Shown here piece after piece: positions 11,943 to 21,485 of a DNA stretch of 64,000 nt. The stretch comes from Prorocentrum cordatum. Taxonomy: Eukaryota; Sar; Dinophyceae; Prorocentrales; Prorocentraceae. The position numbers and the translations under genes are program-made. Every line of letters begins with the position of its first letter. Positions within the stretch are counted from its first letter, which is position 1. The stretch lies in contig CAUYUJ010012136.1 of NCBI GenBank assembly GCA_963575745.1, forward strand, positions 299,772 through 363,771, read 5' to 3'. The notes beneath the pieces were generated by a model that was given only the letters and a program-made list of their open reading frames with translations, was not told where the DNA came from and did not search any database.

Positions 11943-12028
11943 TGTATGTTTGTAAACTGTTTTTATCTCCCCCGCGCCCCTTCTTCCGCCTGGCCGTCTG
12001 TTCCATAGCCGCTCTTGCTCAAGCTCTC
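11943..12028 (+). repeat. A1 terminal repeat of YR element 1
   Basis: Starts TGTATGTTTGTAAACTGT and ends GCTTGCTCAAGCTCTC-like. It matches A2 (18332-18417) in direct orientation at about 82 of 86 positions. Its last 29 bases hold the SL-like sequence listed separately. Confidence 0.9.
12002..12023 (+). other. Spliced-leader-like relict in A1
   Basis: Reads TCCATAGCC followed by GCTCTTGCTCAAG. The dinoflagellate SL exon has CCGTAGCC followed by ATTTTGGCTCAAG. They align without gaps over 22 nt with 5 mismatches (17 matches if the variable first base is counted). The same segment in A2 is at 18391-18412. Coding begins within about 30-150 nt downstream, where a trans-spliced leader would join an mRNA body. 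Confidence 0.6.
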
Positions 12029-12048
12029 AGGATGCGCCCCTTCTTCCT

Positions 12049-13961
12049 TTGAGCTCTCTCAGCCTCTGGCGAGGGAGGGGGCGGGCCGCCATCGCGAACA
12101 GGTGTTTCTGTTTGCTTTCCAGCCTGTTCGCCCTCGTCTTCAACGAGAATCCGCCGCGCGGCGGTGAGGACGAGCAGGCCGACTCAGAGGAGTGCGACGC
12201 GGAGGAGGAGTCCGAGTTTGTCCTGCATTCAGGCTTCGACTGGGCGGGGTCCGTGGGCGAGGGGGTCGACTTCGGCGCTGAGATTGATTCCATCTTGGTC
12301 GCTGGGATCGAGGCCAAAGGACTGCCGATTTCGTTCCTCGAGATGGTGTGGAAGAAGTGGGATCGAGCGTGCCTGCAGACGGGGGGCGACGCGGCGGTGG
12401 CCCTCATGCCGGTGCATCCCGCCCCGGGCAAGGTTGGCACGTGGGCGGTGGTCGACCCCGCCGAGCGGGTGCAGCTGCAGGACCTCAGGTCGCACCGGAT
12501 CCACGCGAAGCCCAAGGCCAGGTGGCAGCTGGCGCCTTTCGACGGGCTCACGGCGGAGCAGAAGGAGAAGGCTGAGGCAGATTCGGTGAAGCTGACCAGG
12601 AGGACTGCTGGAGACTCGTGGTTCTCGATCCCCGCGGGCTGGGCCAAGCCGGAGAAGGAGAAGATCAAACGCAAAGGGAAAATATCCTCCGAGGGCAAGG
12701 GGTCGAGCAGGTCAAACTTTGTCTGGTGGCTCGCGCAGATCGTGGTGGCGGTCGGCGGGGCCGTGTGGAGCTACAAGTTCGTGGGGGCCTCCGGCCTGGG
12801 GTGCTGGCTAACATACAAGGCGTGGAAGTTCTTCGGGGTTGGCGAGCTGGCCGACGACAGCATGGATGTTCTGAGGTCGGCTTTGGAGACGGCTGACAGA
12901 GCGACGGATACCTATGATAATTTTGTTGAGCGCTGGGAAGAGGGAGGCTTTGATTCGATGATCTTGGGGGCTCTGGCCCTGGGGTTCGTCGCTATGCTGG
13001 TTTACTCCCTCGGCGGTTGTGATATGAAGAAGAAGCGCTCGTCACGGACTCTGACAGCGAGAGTTCGGTTGACCTCGGCACGGCCGCCTCCGACACTGAT
13101 GATGACGACGGGCTCATGAGGCACCCAGGTATGCGGATGCTTCTTGAGCAACAGGCGGAGCTGCAGAGTCAGATCGCGAGGCTCTCGGCCAAGAAGACGA
13201 GCGACAGTGGTGACGAGGGGGGCACGAAGTTTACAGCTGCTCAGGAGGATGAGTCGGTCAGGAGGGGCATCGCCAAGTTGATGGCCAGGCTGGCGGCGCA
13301 TGAGAAGCAGGTCTCGGACGACCAGGGCGGCCCAGGCGGTGCTGTGCGAGGAAAGGTGGTCTCCTCACTGGACGGGCTGAATGCGACGGCCGTGAAGAAC
13401 TTCGTCTCGCAAGGGCAGCCTGGGAAGTCGGTCGACCATTGCATTCAGGAGCTGGAGCAGGAGGCTCGCGACCCGCGAGCCGCTATGCTTTCCCAGCTCA
13501 AGCAGTATGAGAACGCGGGCTGGAGCATCGGCCCGTCTCAGTCTCGTATTGCTCTAATGGTCCTCGCTAGGATGTACAAGTTCGGGACGAGTGCCAAGTT
13601 CCAGGTCCAGCAGTACGTTCGGTCCAAGGAGCTGGAGTCATGCCACCCGGCTAGCGAGATGGCGCTGCTGAAGGTGGGAAGCGCTGGAAGAGTAAGGTGC
13701 GGTGGGAGCTCGCGGATGAGTACGACGCGGTCGCGCTGGAGAGCGACGACTGGGCCATCGCGGATGCCGACGAAGAGGTTCGCAAGCGCCTGGAGCGGAA
13801 GGCTTTGTTCAACAAGTACCTCGGCAAGGCCTTTCCCGACGGCGGCAAGGGCAGCTCCGAGCAGGGGTTGCCTGCCTCTCCAGCGGCGGGAGGGGTGCAG
13901 GCAAGTGCGGAGCGTCGCCGCTTCTGCTTTGTGCTCTTCAAGTACCTGTTCAAGTTCGTGA
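12049..13961 (+). pseudogene. Gag-like protein of YR element 1, membrane segments, frameshifted
   Basis: Not homologous to anything I can name; called gag-like from its position before pol. The first frame (12049-about 13030) has an acidic N-terminal part (EDEQADSEECDAEEE), a basic stretch (KPEKEKIKRKGK) and two hydrophobic segments near residues 225-245 and 310-325 (MILGALALGFVAMLVYSLGG). A one-base shift near 13025 moves coding to the frame read as EEALVTDSDSESSVDLG and then a Gln/Ala-rich probable coiled coil (LLEQQAELQSQIARLSAKK, from 13137). A second shift near 13680 leads to KSKVRWELADEYDAVALE and a third hydrophobic segment (FCFVLFKYLFKFVILVTVL). The ATG at 12049 is the first of the frame; the true start is uncertain. 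Confidence 0.6.
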
Positions 13962-13979
13962 TCTTGGTGACGGTCCTGA

Positions 13980-16816
13980 GTGACCTTTTCTGCGGCTTCG
14001 GCGTGGGCTCTGTGCGCGAAGTTTTTCAGCCTGCCGGAGTCGCTGGCCCGCGTCGTCGGGAGCGTGTGCTTCGGGATGACCCTGGGTTCAACGCGGGGGC
14101 CCGCGGGTGCGGAGGCTCGGATCCGAGACCCTCTGTGCAGATTGCCTCGGGCCCCCTTCTGCGTGGGGGGGGACCTGGAGGAGGGGAGCTCCAGTGCGAA
14201 GACTGGCTTGACGGTCGGGAGGGTCTACAGGTCGGTGAACGCCATCTCGCGCATGAGCCGCGGGGTGCTGGACGGGGTGAGGGGCGAGACCCTGAGAGGG
14301 ACTCGTTCTGCGTGGAGGGGGGCCTCGGCCGCTCAGAGGGAGGTGGTGCGAGACTTCTGGAGTCGCTAGCGGGCCCGAGCATCGCGGGGAAGTCTCGCCG
14401 AGGGAGCGCCAGTCTTGAAGCAGCTGGCGTCTCGGGCCGTCGGGCGGCATCAGGCAGGGGAGAAGGAGATGAAGGTCAACGAGGTGCCCCTCCCGCCGCC
14501 GAGGTCAGCGCCGATCCCTATCGAGACCATGTCACCGTCGAGTCGCCCGTGCCTCAGGGAGCCGATAAGGACGATGGTGCTCGGCGACCGCGAGGTAGAC
14601 TGGGCGGCTTACGACATGATCAAGCCGTGCAGCGACCCCAGCCTGAAGCAGAAGCAGGTGAAGCTGGATATGCTGGAGAGGCTGGCCGAGTCGGGTATGC
14701 TTGGGATGTGCGACGAGGCGGTTGAGGAGGTGAAGGTCTTCACGGTCCTGAAGAAGATCGACGAGAAGACGGGGCAGCGGAGCTCGAGGCTGATTTGGGA
14801 TATGAGGAGGTCCAACATGAGTTTCAGAAGTCCGCCCTGTGTCGCCATGCGCTCGGCCGCAGCCCTGTGCGGGGTCGACTTGAGTTCGAGCGTGCGCGGA
14901 GACCTGGAGGTGGCCAGCTTCGTCGGGGACGTGCCGGACTTCTTCCACAAACTGCTCTTGCCGGAGGGGCCGCGGGGCGACCTCGGCTTCGAGGGCGTGC
15001 CTGGGGAGGAGTTGCGGGCGCACCTGCAGAAGCGAGGGCGGCAGGACCTCGTCGAGCAACTCGGAGGTGGAGTTCGAGTTTGCTTGCGGGCGCTGCCCAT
15101 GGGCTTCGCGTGGGCGGTGTTCTTCGCCCACTCTGCCGTGCAGGGCGTGATGGAGGGCGAGTCTTCACCTGCGCGAGAGGGGCCGCGAGCGTGCCTCACC
15201 ATGTCTACAGGTGGATCCAGGAGCACCGAGGCGAGCAGGAGGCCCCATTGTGGGACGAGGTCCTCGACGAGTTCTTTGGCACGGTCTCCTTGTCGGTCTA
15301 TTACGGGGCCTTCCTGGGGCCCGAGTGGCACGAGTGGATCTTCATGACGGACGCGAGCCACTTCGGTTTCGGCATCGTGGCGAGCCGCTCGGATGTGAGC
15401 GAGGTGAGGGCCCTCTGCGAGGCGGGCGACAAGCAAGGGTGGTCGACGCAGCTTCACGAGGCCTACTCTGGAGTGGAGGAGGACGAGCTCGACTACGTCA
15501 CTCCGACCTGGCAGCATCAGGCGAGGGAGAAGCATGCGCGCGATGCTCGAGAAGGGGCCGCTGGCTTTTGCGAGCTGTTCGCTGGTTCGGCTCGCTTGTC
15601 GGCGGCGATCGGGCGAGCCCGCCGGAGCTGGGTGGAGCCCTGGGAGATCGAGCAGGGGGCGCGCTGCGACCTGGGTGACTTGGCGAACCTGGGGAGGCTC
15701 TTCGTCGACCTGGCCAGGGGCATCTATTGGCTCGTGCATCTGGCCCCGCCCTGCGCTACGCGGTCCCGGGCGCGCGTGCCCAAGTTGCGGAGCGCGACGG
15801 AGATCTGGGGCCTCTCGGGTCTCAGCGAGGACGAGCGGGAGCAGGCGGCCAATGGCACATACTTGATGATGATTGCGGTGGAGGTGATTCTGGAGTGCAT
15901 CAAGCGGGACGTGGGTTTCAGCATGGAGAACCCCGCCTCGTCGATGCGCTGGATGTTCCCGCCGCTGAAGGACGTGATGGAGTCGGAGGGCGTGCGCCTG
16001 ATCTACCTGGACTTCTGCATGTTCGGGACAGAGTGGAGGAAGCCGACCAGGGTGCTCACCAACGTTGCGGAGTTGACGGCGCTCGGTCGGCGATGTCATG
16101 GACGCGCGAGCTGCTGTTCGCGCACTGGGCGGCCTCATCGGTCTCTGAGGGGAGGCGTGCCGAAAGGCATTCCGGAGTATGCAGACAAGGTGGGATGGCG
16201 CTGGACCAAGGCGGCGCGCCCTTACCCCGACGAACTGCGCGAAGAGTATGCGAGGCTGGTGGCGCCCAGGGCGCCGCTGATGGCCAGACCTGGGGCGGCG
16301 CTGAGGGCCGAGAGGCCCCTGCTGCTGGGAGCGAGATGGCTGGCGCTGGCCGAGGACGTGCCCGACTCAGTGGCGCACGTGGAGCGCTGGCACCTGGTGG
16401 TCTCGGGCACCTGGGATCGCGAGGAGCACCAGGACGTGCTGGAGTGCAGGGCGGTGGTGATGGTGCTGCGGCGTCTAGCGCGTTGCCGGAGGAACTGGCA
16501 CCAGAAAGCCGTCGTGGTCACCGACAGCCTGGTGACGATGGGCTGCCTGAGCAAGGGGCGCTCGTCGTCCTGGCCACTGTTGCGGCAGGCAAGAGTGAGT
16601 GGGATCATCCAGTTGGTGCTGGGGATTCGCCCCAAGTTCCGCTGGGTCAGCTCCGAGCGGAACGTGGCGGACGGTCCCTCACGGGGAGCAGCGCTTGGGC
16701 CCGACCTGGGCACGATCAAGAAGGGGAAGGCCCAGGCGCGCGGATTGCCGCGGACGGTGAAGGCACGACTCCAGAGGCTTCCAGGGCACCGCCAGCGAAC
16801 AGGCCACCACTGGTAG
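13980..16816 (+). pseudogene. Pol of YR element 1: RT, RNase H with nested C5-MTase-like domain
   Basis: The 13980 frame carries a linker, a stop at 14367-14369, then RT: FTVLKKIDEK and SSRLIWDMRRSN (fingers), GDVPDFFHKL (motif A) and LPMGFAWAVFFAHSAVQ (motif B). The YxDD motif C is missing. Sequence jumps near 15165-15215 to VYRWIQEH (thumb/connection) in the next frame. Numbered in the 14795-16816 frame, RNase H motifs follow: D186 (FMTDASHFGFG), E550 (HQDVLECRAVV), D577 (VVTDSLVTMG), D626 (NVADGPSR). Between D186 and E550 lies an MTase-like domain: FCELFAGSARLSAAI (from 258), HLAPPCATRSRAR (C320) and MENPASSMRW (378-380). The RT is inactive; the MTase signature residues are present. Substrate and activity are not shown by the sequence. 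Confidence 0.8.
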
Positions 16817-16827
16817 TCTGGATTGTG

Positions 16828-17890
16828 ATGCTCACGACGGTGCTGCAGGTGGATGCCGGACGTAAGGCGGACCCCCCAAGTGTGGAGCTGGCAGGTGAGG
16901 AACGACATTTCGAGCTGCCCAAGCCTGCGTCCTCGTTCGTGCCGTTGCGCAAGGGGGGTTCACGATTTTGGGGTCGCCACAGTGACTACCCCTTCCATGA
17001 TCTCGAGCTGCTGGTGAACAAGTTGCTGGTGCACAAAGTCACCGACAGCACCAGCAGGATCTATGCGAAGTGGGTGTATATGCTGCTGCAGGATGTGCGC
17101 CAGCACGGAGTACCTTTCGAGGCGCATGAGGAAAGAGATCGAGCACTTGCTGCGTACATGTCATACCTGTGCTACTTTAAGTGGTTGTCACAAATTCATG
17201 GCGGCCACTTGTTGTCTGGCTTTGTTCACATCTTCCCCGAGCACAGACACGACTTGCCCCTTTCATCGCGTGCCCTGTCGGCCTGGCAGACGTTCAAGAT
17301 GTCGCGAGGTGGTGGGTCTCCTGGTCTCCGACCTGCTGGAGAGAGGAAAGGTGATGTCAGCTTGCGTCGCCTTCTTCACGTTCGACACCTTCTGCCGTGA
17401 ACAAGACTGGGCTTCGCTGAGAGTGGAGAATCTGGCCTTTGATGGTGAAGATCTGGCAGTGGTGTTTGGAGATCGCCGCCGAGGAGAAGAAGTGAAGACG
17501 GGCTCGAACCAGGGCCTGAACGTGGGATCGCCTACGACTACGGCGCTGCTTCGGGGGCTCACCGAGGGCTGCGACTCGGGTGATGTGGTCTTCCCATTGA
17601 GTGTCTCGGAGTACCGACGGCAGTAGATGATTAGTATGATGAGGCTCGGTCTGAGCCACTTCGGCACGCCGCGCAACACGCGGCGCGTAGCTGCTGGGGA
17701 GTTCGTGGCGCACGGCGGGGCGCTCGAGAGCTGCCGGCGCCGTTGGCGTTGGGCGTCGCTCTCGTCCGTGCAGCGCTACACAAAAACGCACGAGATAGTA
17801 GAGGCTCGCGCCAGTCTGACTCCCCAGCAAAGTGAGCTAGGACTAGAGTTCTGGAGTGCGCCGCACAAGCTTTTTTTTCGAAGCTCCTGA
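16828..17890 (+). pseudogene. Tyrosine recombinase of YR element 1, decayed
   Basis: Would integrate the element by site-specific strand exchange. Reading starts at the ATG at 16828, running through KVTDSTSRIYAKWVYMLLQD (SAM-like N-terminal domain). It shifts by one frame near 17305, then meets an in-frame TAG at 17624-17626 (SEYRRQ*), and ends at 17890. Compared with element 2: the first catalytic Arg is kept (DTFCREQDWASLR). The HxxR box reads RNTR, so its His is replaced by Arg. The Trp (RRWRWASLSS) and the Tyr nucleophile (VQRYTK, codon 17777-17779) are kept. Frameshift, stop and the His change argue against activity. B1 starts about 240 bp after the stop. Confidence 0.7.
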
Positions 17891-18133
17891 GGTCGCCAGC
17901 CTGTTCCCACCTCGTCGTCTCTGCCGGGCCCCTGAAATACCTGGCGCGCGTGGACCCAGGAAGCCACCGAGGCGACTGCGCCCACCCGTCTCTCGGGAGC
18001 GGCCCCCAGGAGACCAGCGCAGCAGTGCGCGACTTTAAACCTGTTCGTAGAAGGCCTAAGCGATAACTTTTTGGGATTCCCCCACCCACCCCAAGAAAGA
18101 AGGGGGCTAGCGATTTCACCAGAGTAGGATAGT

Positions 18134-18329
18134 AGGATTGCGCAGGATCCTGCGACCTTGAGGGGATCGCACCTCGGGGATCGCACTCGCGCTGCCGCCC
18201 CTCGCTGCTCTCTGAATGAAGACACCTTCAGGGCCTGGAAAATAGAGTGTATGTCACCGCGTCGGGGACCGTCTCAGGGTTGGCGGTGCTTGAGCTCTGG
18301 CCAGGTGCTTTGGACGAAGGAGGGATGAT
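18134..18329 (+). repeat. B1 repeat of YR element 1
   Basis: About 196 bp, starting AGGATTGCGCAGGATCC and ending GGACGAAGGAGGGATGAT. Near-identical to B2 (18476-18671). Contains two direct GGGGATCGCAC words. It abuts A2. Confidence 0.88.
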
Positions 18330-18331
18330 AA

Positions 18332-18417
18332 TGTATGTTTGTAAACTGTCTTTATTTCCCCCGCGTCCCTTCTTCCGCCTGGCCGTCTGTTCCATAGCCG
18401 CGCTTGCTCAAGCTCTC
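18332..18417 (+). repeat. A2 repeat of YR element 1
   Basis: Direct copy of A1, placed between B1 and B2 as expected for split direct repeats. It also ends in the SL-like segment (TCCATAGCC, then GCGCTTGCTCAAG). Confidence 0.9.
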
Positions 18418-18475
18418 CCGCCCAATCCCGCCCTTTTAATTTTAGTCTGATCTGTTAGACCGCCTGCAGCGGTTG

Positions 18476-18671
18476 AGGATTGTGCAGGATCCTACGACCT
18501 TGAGGGGATCGCACCTCGGGGATCGCACTCGTGCTGCCGCCCCTCGCTGCTCTCTGAATGAAGACACCTTCAGGGCCTGGAAAATAGAGTGTATGCCACC
18601 GCGTCGGGGACCGTCTCAGGGTTGAGGGTGCTTGAGCTCTGGCCAAGTGCTTTGGACGAAGAAGGGATGAT
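18476..18671 (+). repeat. B2 repeat, right terminus of YR element 1
   Basis: Second copy of B, 58 bp beyond A2. Homology to B1 stops at GGGATGATC, after which GCGC-rich array sequence resumes. I take this as the right boundary of the element. Confidence 0.85.
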
Positions 18672-19336
18672 CAATGATCGTCTGAGACTCGGTTCTGAAG
18701 TTGCTACGGGACCGCAGTTTTGTCACGGATTTCGGCATGCGCGCGCGACGACGCGCGCGCGCATTTGGTCAAATTCTTGTGCAAGGGATCCTCGCGACAT
18801 CACGCGCGCGCGGGGGTTTTCGAACACTTTCGACATGCGCGTGCGCGAACCCCGCTGGGTAACATGTGATGAACATGTTGAAGGTTCCTGGTTTTGTTCA
18901 GAATTCACAAAAACGCGCAAGCTTGTGTTGAAAACCCGTGTTGCGAAACCCTGTATTGTTGTATATTGTCCGGACATCCGGATTTGAAATCCTAACGGCG
19001 CCGCGCGTTTTTTTTAAGGGTCTCGGCGTGCGCGCACGATGACGCGCGCGAGTACTTTGGCACATATTTGCCACGGGCTCATGACAACTAACCCTTTCTA
19101 CTAAACGAGCGCGCGCGCATAACATTTTCTGTCGAGGATGAGGGGGGGATGCCAGCTCGGCTGGGATGGTACGAGTTTATATTTAGGATGGACGATGGGG
19201 CAGAATCGTATGTAACTTGCACGCCCCAACGGGATACCGAAAATTCCGGCCTCGGAAGGGTCTTTGATCTTTTTCGTACATCGGAAGAAAGAGGATCGAC
19301 GTGGTACAACACACGTGGTGCAGTGGACGCGGCGCT
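18672..19336. repeat. Continuation of the GCGC-rich array
   Basis: Resumes with GGCATGCGCGCGCGACGACGCGC, and carries the GATGCCAGCTCGGCTGGG and GATGGACGATGGGGCAGAATCG modules (about 19147-19206) seen near 6797 and 10390-10480. It is therefore the other side of the array that element 1 split. Confidence 0.75.
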
Positions 19337-19470
19337 ATGTATGTATGTATGCATATATATATATATATATATATGTGTATGCGTGTATGTATGTATGTAT
19401 GTATGTATGTATGTATGTATGTGTGTGTATGTATGTATGCATGCATGCATGTATGTGTGTATATATATAT

Positions 19471-19527
<57 letters not shown>

Positions 19528-19560
19528 TCTCTCTCTCTCTATATATATATATATATACAT
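19337..19560. repeat. TA / TATG / CATG microsatellite
   Basis: Compound run of (TATG)n, (CATG)n, (TA)n and a short (CT)n. Frames through it are Tyr/Ile/Val/Cys repeats and are not genes. Confidence 0.95.
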
Positions 19561-20139
19561 AGATCCCTGGGGGCGGGGCCGGCGGCCCCAGGACAGGTGC
19601 CTCGACCCCCCATGGCGGGACGGGGGGGGCCTGGAGCCTCCCTGGAGCAGCCCAGGCGGCCCAAGACTGCCCCAAAAACGCTCCACGACAGGCCCAGCAG
19701 GCTCCAAGAGGCCCACGAGGGCGCCAAGAGGGCCCCAAGATGCCCAAGATAAACCCAAGACGGCCAAAGAGGCCCCCAAGACGCTCCAAGAAGCCTCCAA
19801 GAGGCCCCCCCAGAGGGCCCCAAGAGGCCAACATCGTTAATTTTACTTGGGTTTTGGACACATTTTGTTTTTCCCGCCTTTTTAGCTTTCCGACGCTCCA
19901 CGACGGCTCAAAGGCCCCCCGCGGACGCCCCAAGACAGCCCAAGAGGCTTCCAATAGGGCCTCAAGAGGGCTCTGGAGGGCCCCAAGACGGCCCAAGACG
20001 CGCACAAGACGGGCGCAGAGAGGCCCAAGACGGCCCCAAGAGGGCCCCAAGCAGGGAACCGCGAACCGGAAATTCGAGCCTCCCGCCTCCACAGGGCCCC
20101 GGGAGGCCCCAAAGGGGCCCCAAGAGGCCCCAGGAGACC
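19561..20139. repeat. CCAAGAGG-type array, first part
   Basis: Irregular repetition at roughly 11-13 nt of CCAAGAGGC, CCAAGACGGCCC and variants. A short non-repetitive AT-richer spacer lies near 19830-19890. All the long Arg/Pro-rich or Gly/Leu/Ser-rich frames on both strands come from the repeat. Confidence 0.85.
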
Positions 20140-21485
20140 CCCAAGAGGCACCCAGGAGGCCCAAACGAGGCCTACAGAAGCCACAAAACAACCCCGAGGA
20201 GGCTCCACCACGGTCCCAAAACGGCTACCGAGAAGCTGCGAAATTGCCTTCACGACGTCCCCGACAGGCCAACCACGAGATCCAAACCAGCACCCATGAG
20301 GCCTCTGACCCACCACCCAGGGCACGGTGGCGGCAGCAGTGACAGCACTTGTGCACAGCATGTTCCGGCGGGAGCCTTCCGGAACACGCTGCAGGAGGAG
20401 GAGGAAGATCAGGAGTAGAGAGAGCTGGAGTGGGAGGAGGAGGAGGAGGAGGAGGAGGAGGGGGACGAGGAGGAGGAAGAGGCCTCCAAGACAGCTCCAA
20501 GATAGCCGAAGAGGCTTCCAAGAGGGCCCTGGGCGGCCCTCGAGGGCCCCGAGGCGGTGCCTGAGGCGCCCAAGACGGCCCGAGAGGGCCCCAATACGGC
20601 CCCAAGAGAGGCCCAAGGAGGGAAACACGAACCGAGAATCCGAGCTTTCTACCCCGAGAGGTTCTCGGGAAGTCCCAAGAGGCCCCCAATCGGATCCAAG
20701 AGGCCCCCAAGAAGCTCCCAAGAGGACCGACGAGGTTCCAAGAGATCTTCCAAGGTGGCCCCAAAAGGCACAACTCATTGTTTTACGATTGGGCTTTGAC
20801 GGGCTTTAATTTTTCGGCCTTTTGGCATCCCGATGCTCCAAGACGGCCCACGAGGCTTCCAATACCGCTCCCATATAGAGGAAGAGGCCTCCAAGAGGGC
20901 CCCAAGACGGCTCGCGAGGGCCCCAATACGGTGCTTGAGGCGCCCAAGACGGCCCCGAGAGCCCCAAGAGAGGCCCAAGAACGGGAACGCGACCCGACAG
21001 CAGAGCGGTCCCCCCACAAGGCCCACAGGAGACCGCAAGAGGCCCCCAAGTGGTCCGACGAGGACCCCAAAAGCTTCCTGAGGGCCTAAAATGCCCTTAG
21101 GAGACGTCCAAGAGGCTTTAAAATAGCCCAAGAGCGCCCTCGATGCGTCAAAACTGCTTCCATGAGGCCCCCGGGAGGCTTCCGGATTGCCTCAATCTGA
21201 CAGCAGGTGGCCTCAAGTCGGGCCTCCACGCAGCCAAGACTGCCAATGACGGCTTCAGATTGCAGAACCGATGCCCCCAAGGGACCCTCAGACGCCCCCC
21301 CCCAGAAGCACCCAAGAGGTGCCTCCAACAGCCAGTTGACGAAGCATGCGGAACACCCCAGAAGCTCCTCTGATGCCGTCGCGCGCCTGTGCTTGATAGC
21401 GTTGTCCAAGATCGTCCAGCGTCCTCCCGGCCTGGACTAGAACCTGAGCGCGCGCGAAGCGCGCGCGATGGTTCTAGCCCAGGGG
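20140..21485. repeat. Duplicated 1.3-kb segment, copy A
   Basis: Aligns along its length with 22680-23999. Shared landmarks include ACGGTCCCAAAACGGCTACC, CAGCATGTTCCGGCGGGAGC, a GGA run (20430-20480 in this copy) and TTCCATGAGGCCCCCGGGAG. Copy A has about 85 extra bp near 20600-20690. It ends in the hairpin at 21431-21485. Confidence 0.85.
21431..21485. other. Long GC hairpin, end of copy A
   Basis: Inverted repeat CCTGGACTAGAACC ... GGTTCTAGCCCAGG with an inner GCGCGCGC-GAA-GCGCGCGC core, giving a near-perfect stem of over 20 bp and a three-base loop. The same core is at 23957-23999. Confidence 0.85.

Larger units (their letters stand above)
11943..18671 (+). mobile_element. YR (DIRS-order) retrotransposon 1, split direct repeats, decayed
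   Basis: Seen: an 86-bp left repeat A1, then gag-like, RT, RNase H, MTase-like and tyrosine-recombinase coding on the plus strand, then B1 (18134-18329), A2 (18332-18417) and B2 (18476-18671). A1-ORFs-B1-A2-B2 is the layout described for PAT/Ngaro-type DIRS elements, which integrate by recombinase and leave no target-site duplication. I see none. The GCGC-rich array lies on both sides, so the element inserted into it and both ends are present. A1/A2 differ at about 4 of 86 positions. The coding region has several frameshifts, an in-frame stop and a deletion through the RT active-site region, so it cannot act autonomously. Confidence 0.88.

Noticed and set aside
11943-18671. Classification of the elements as LTR retrotransposons
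   Set aside because: The repeats are arranged A...B-A-B rather than as two LTRs, no aspartic protease or DDE integrase is seen, and a tyrosine recombinase is present.
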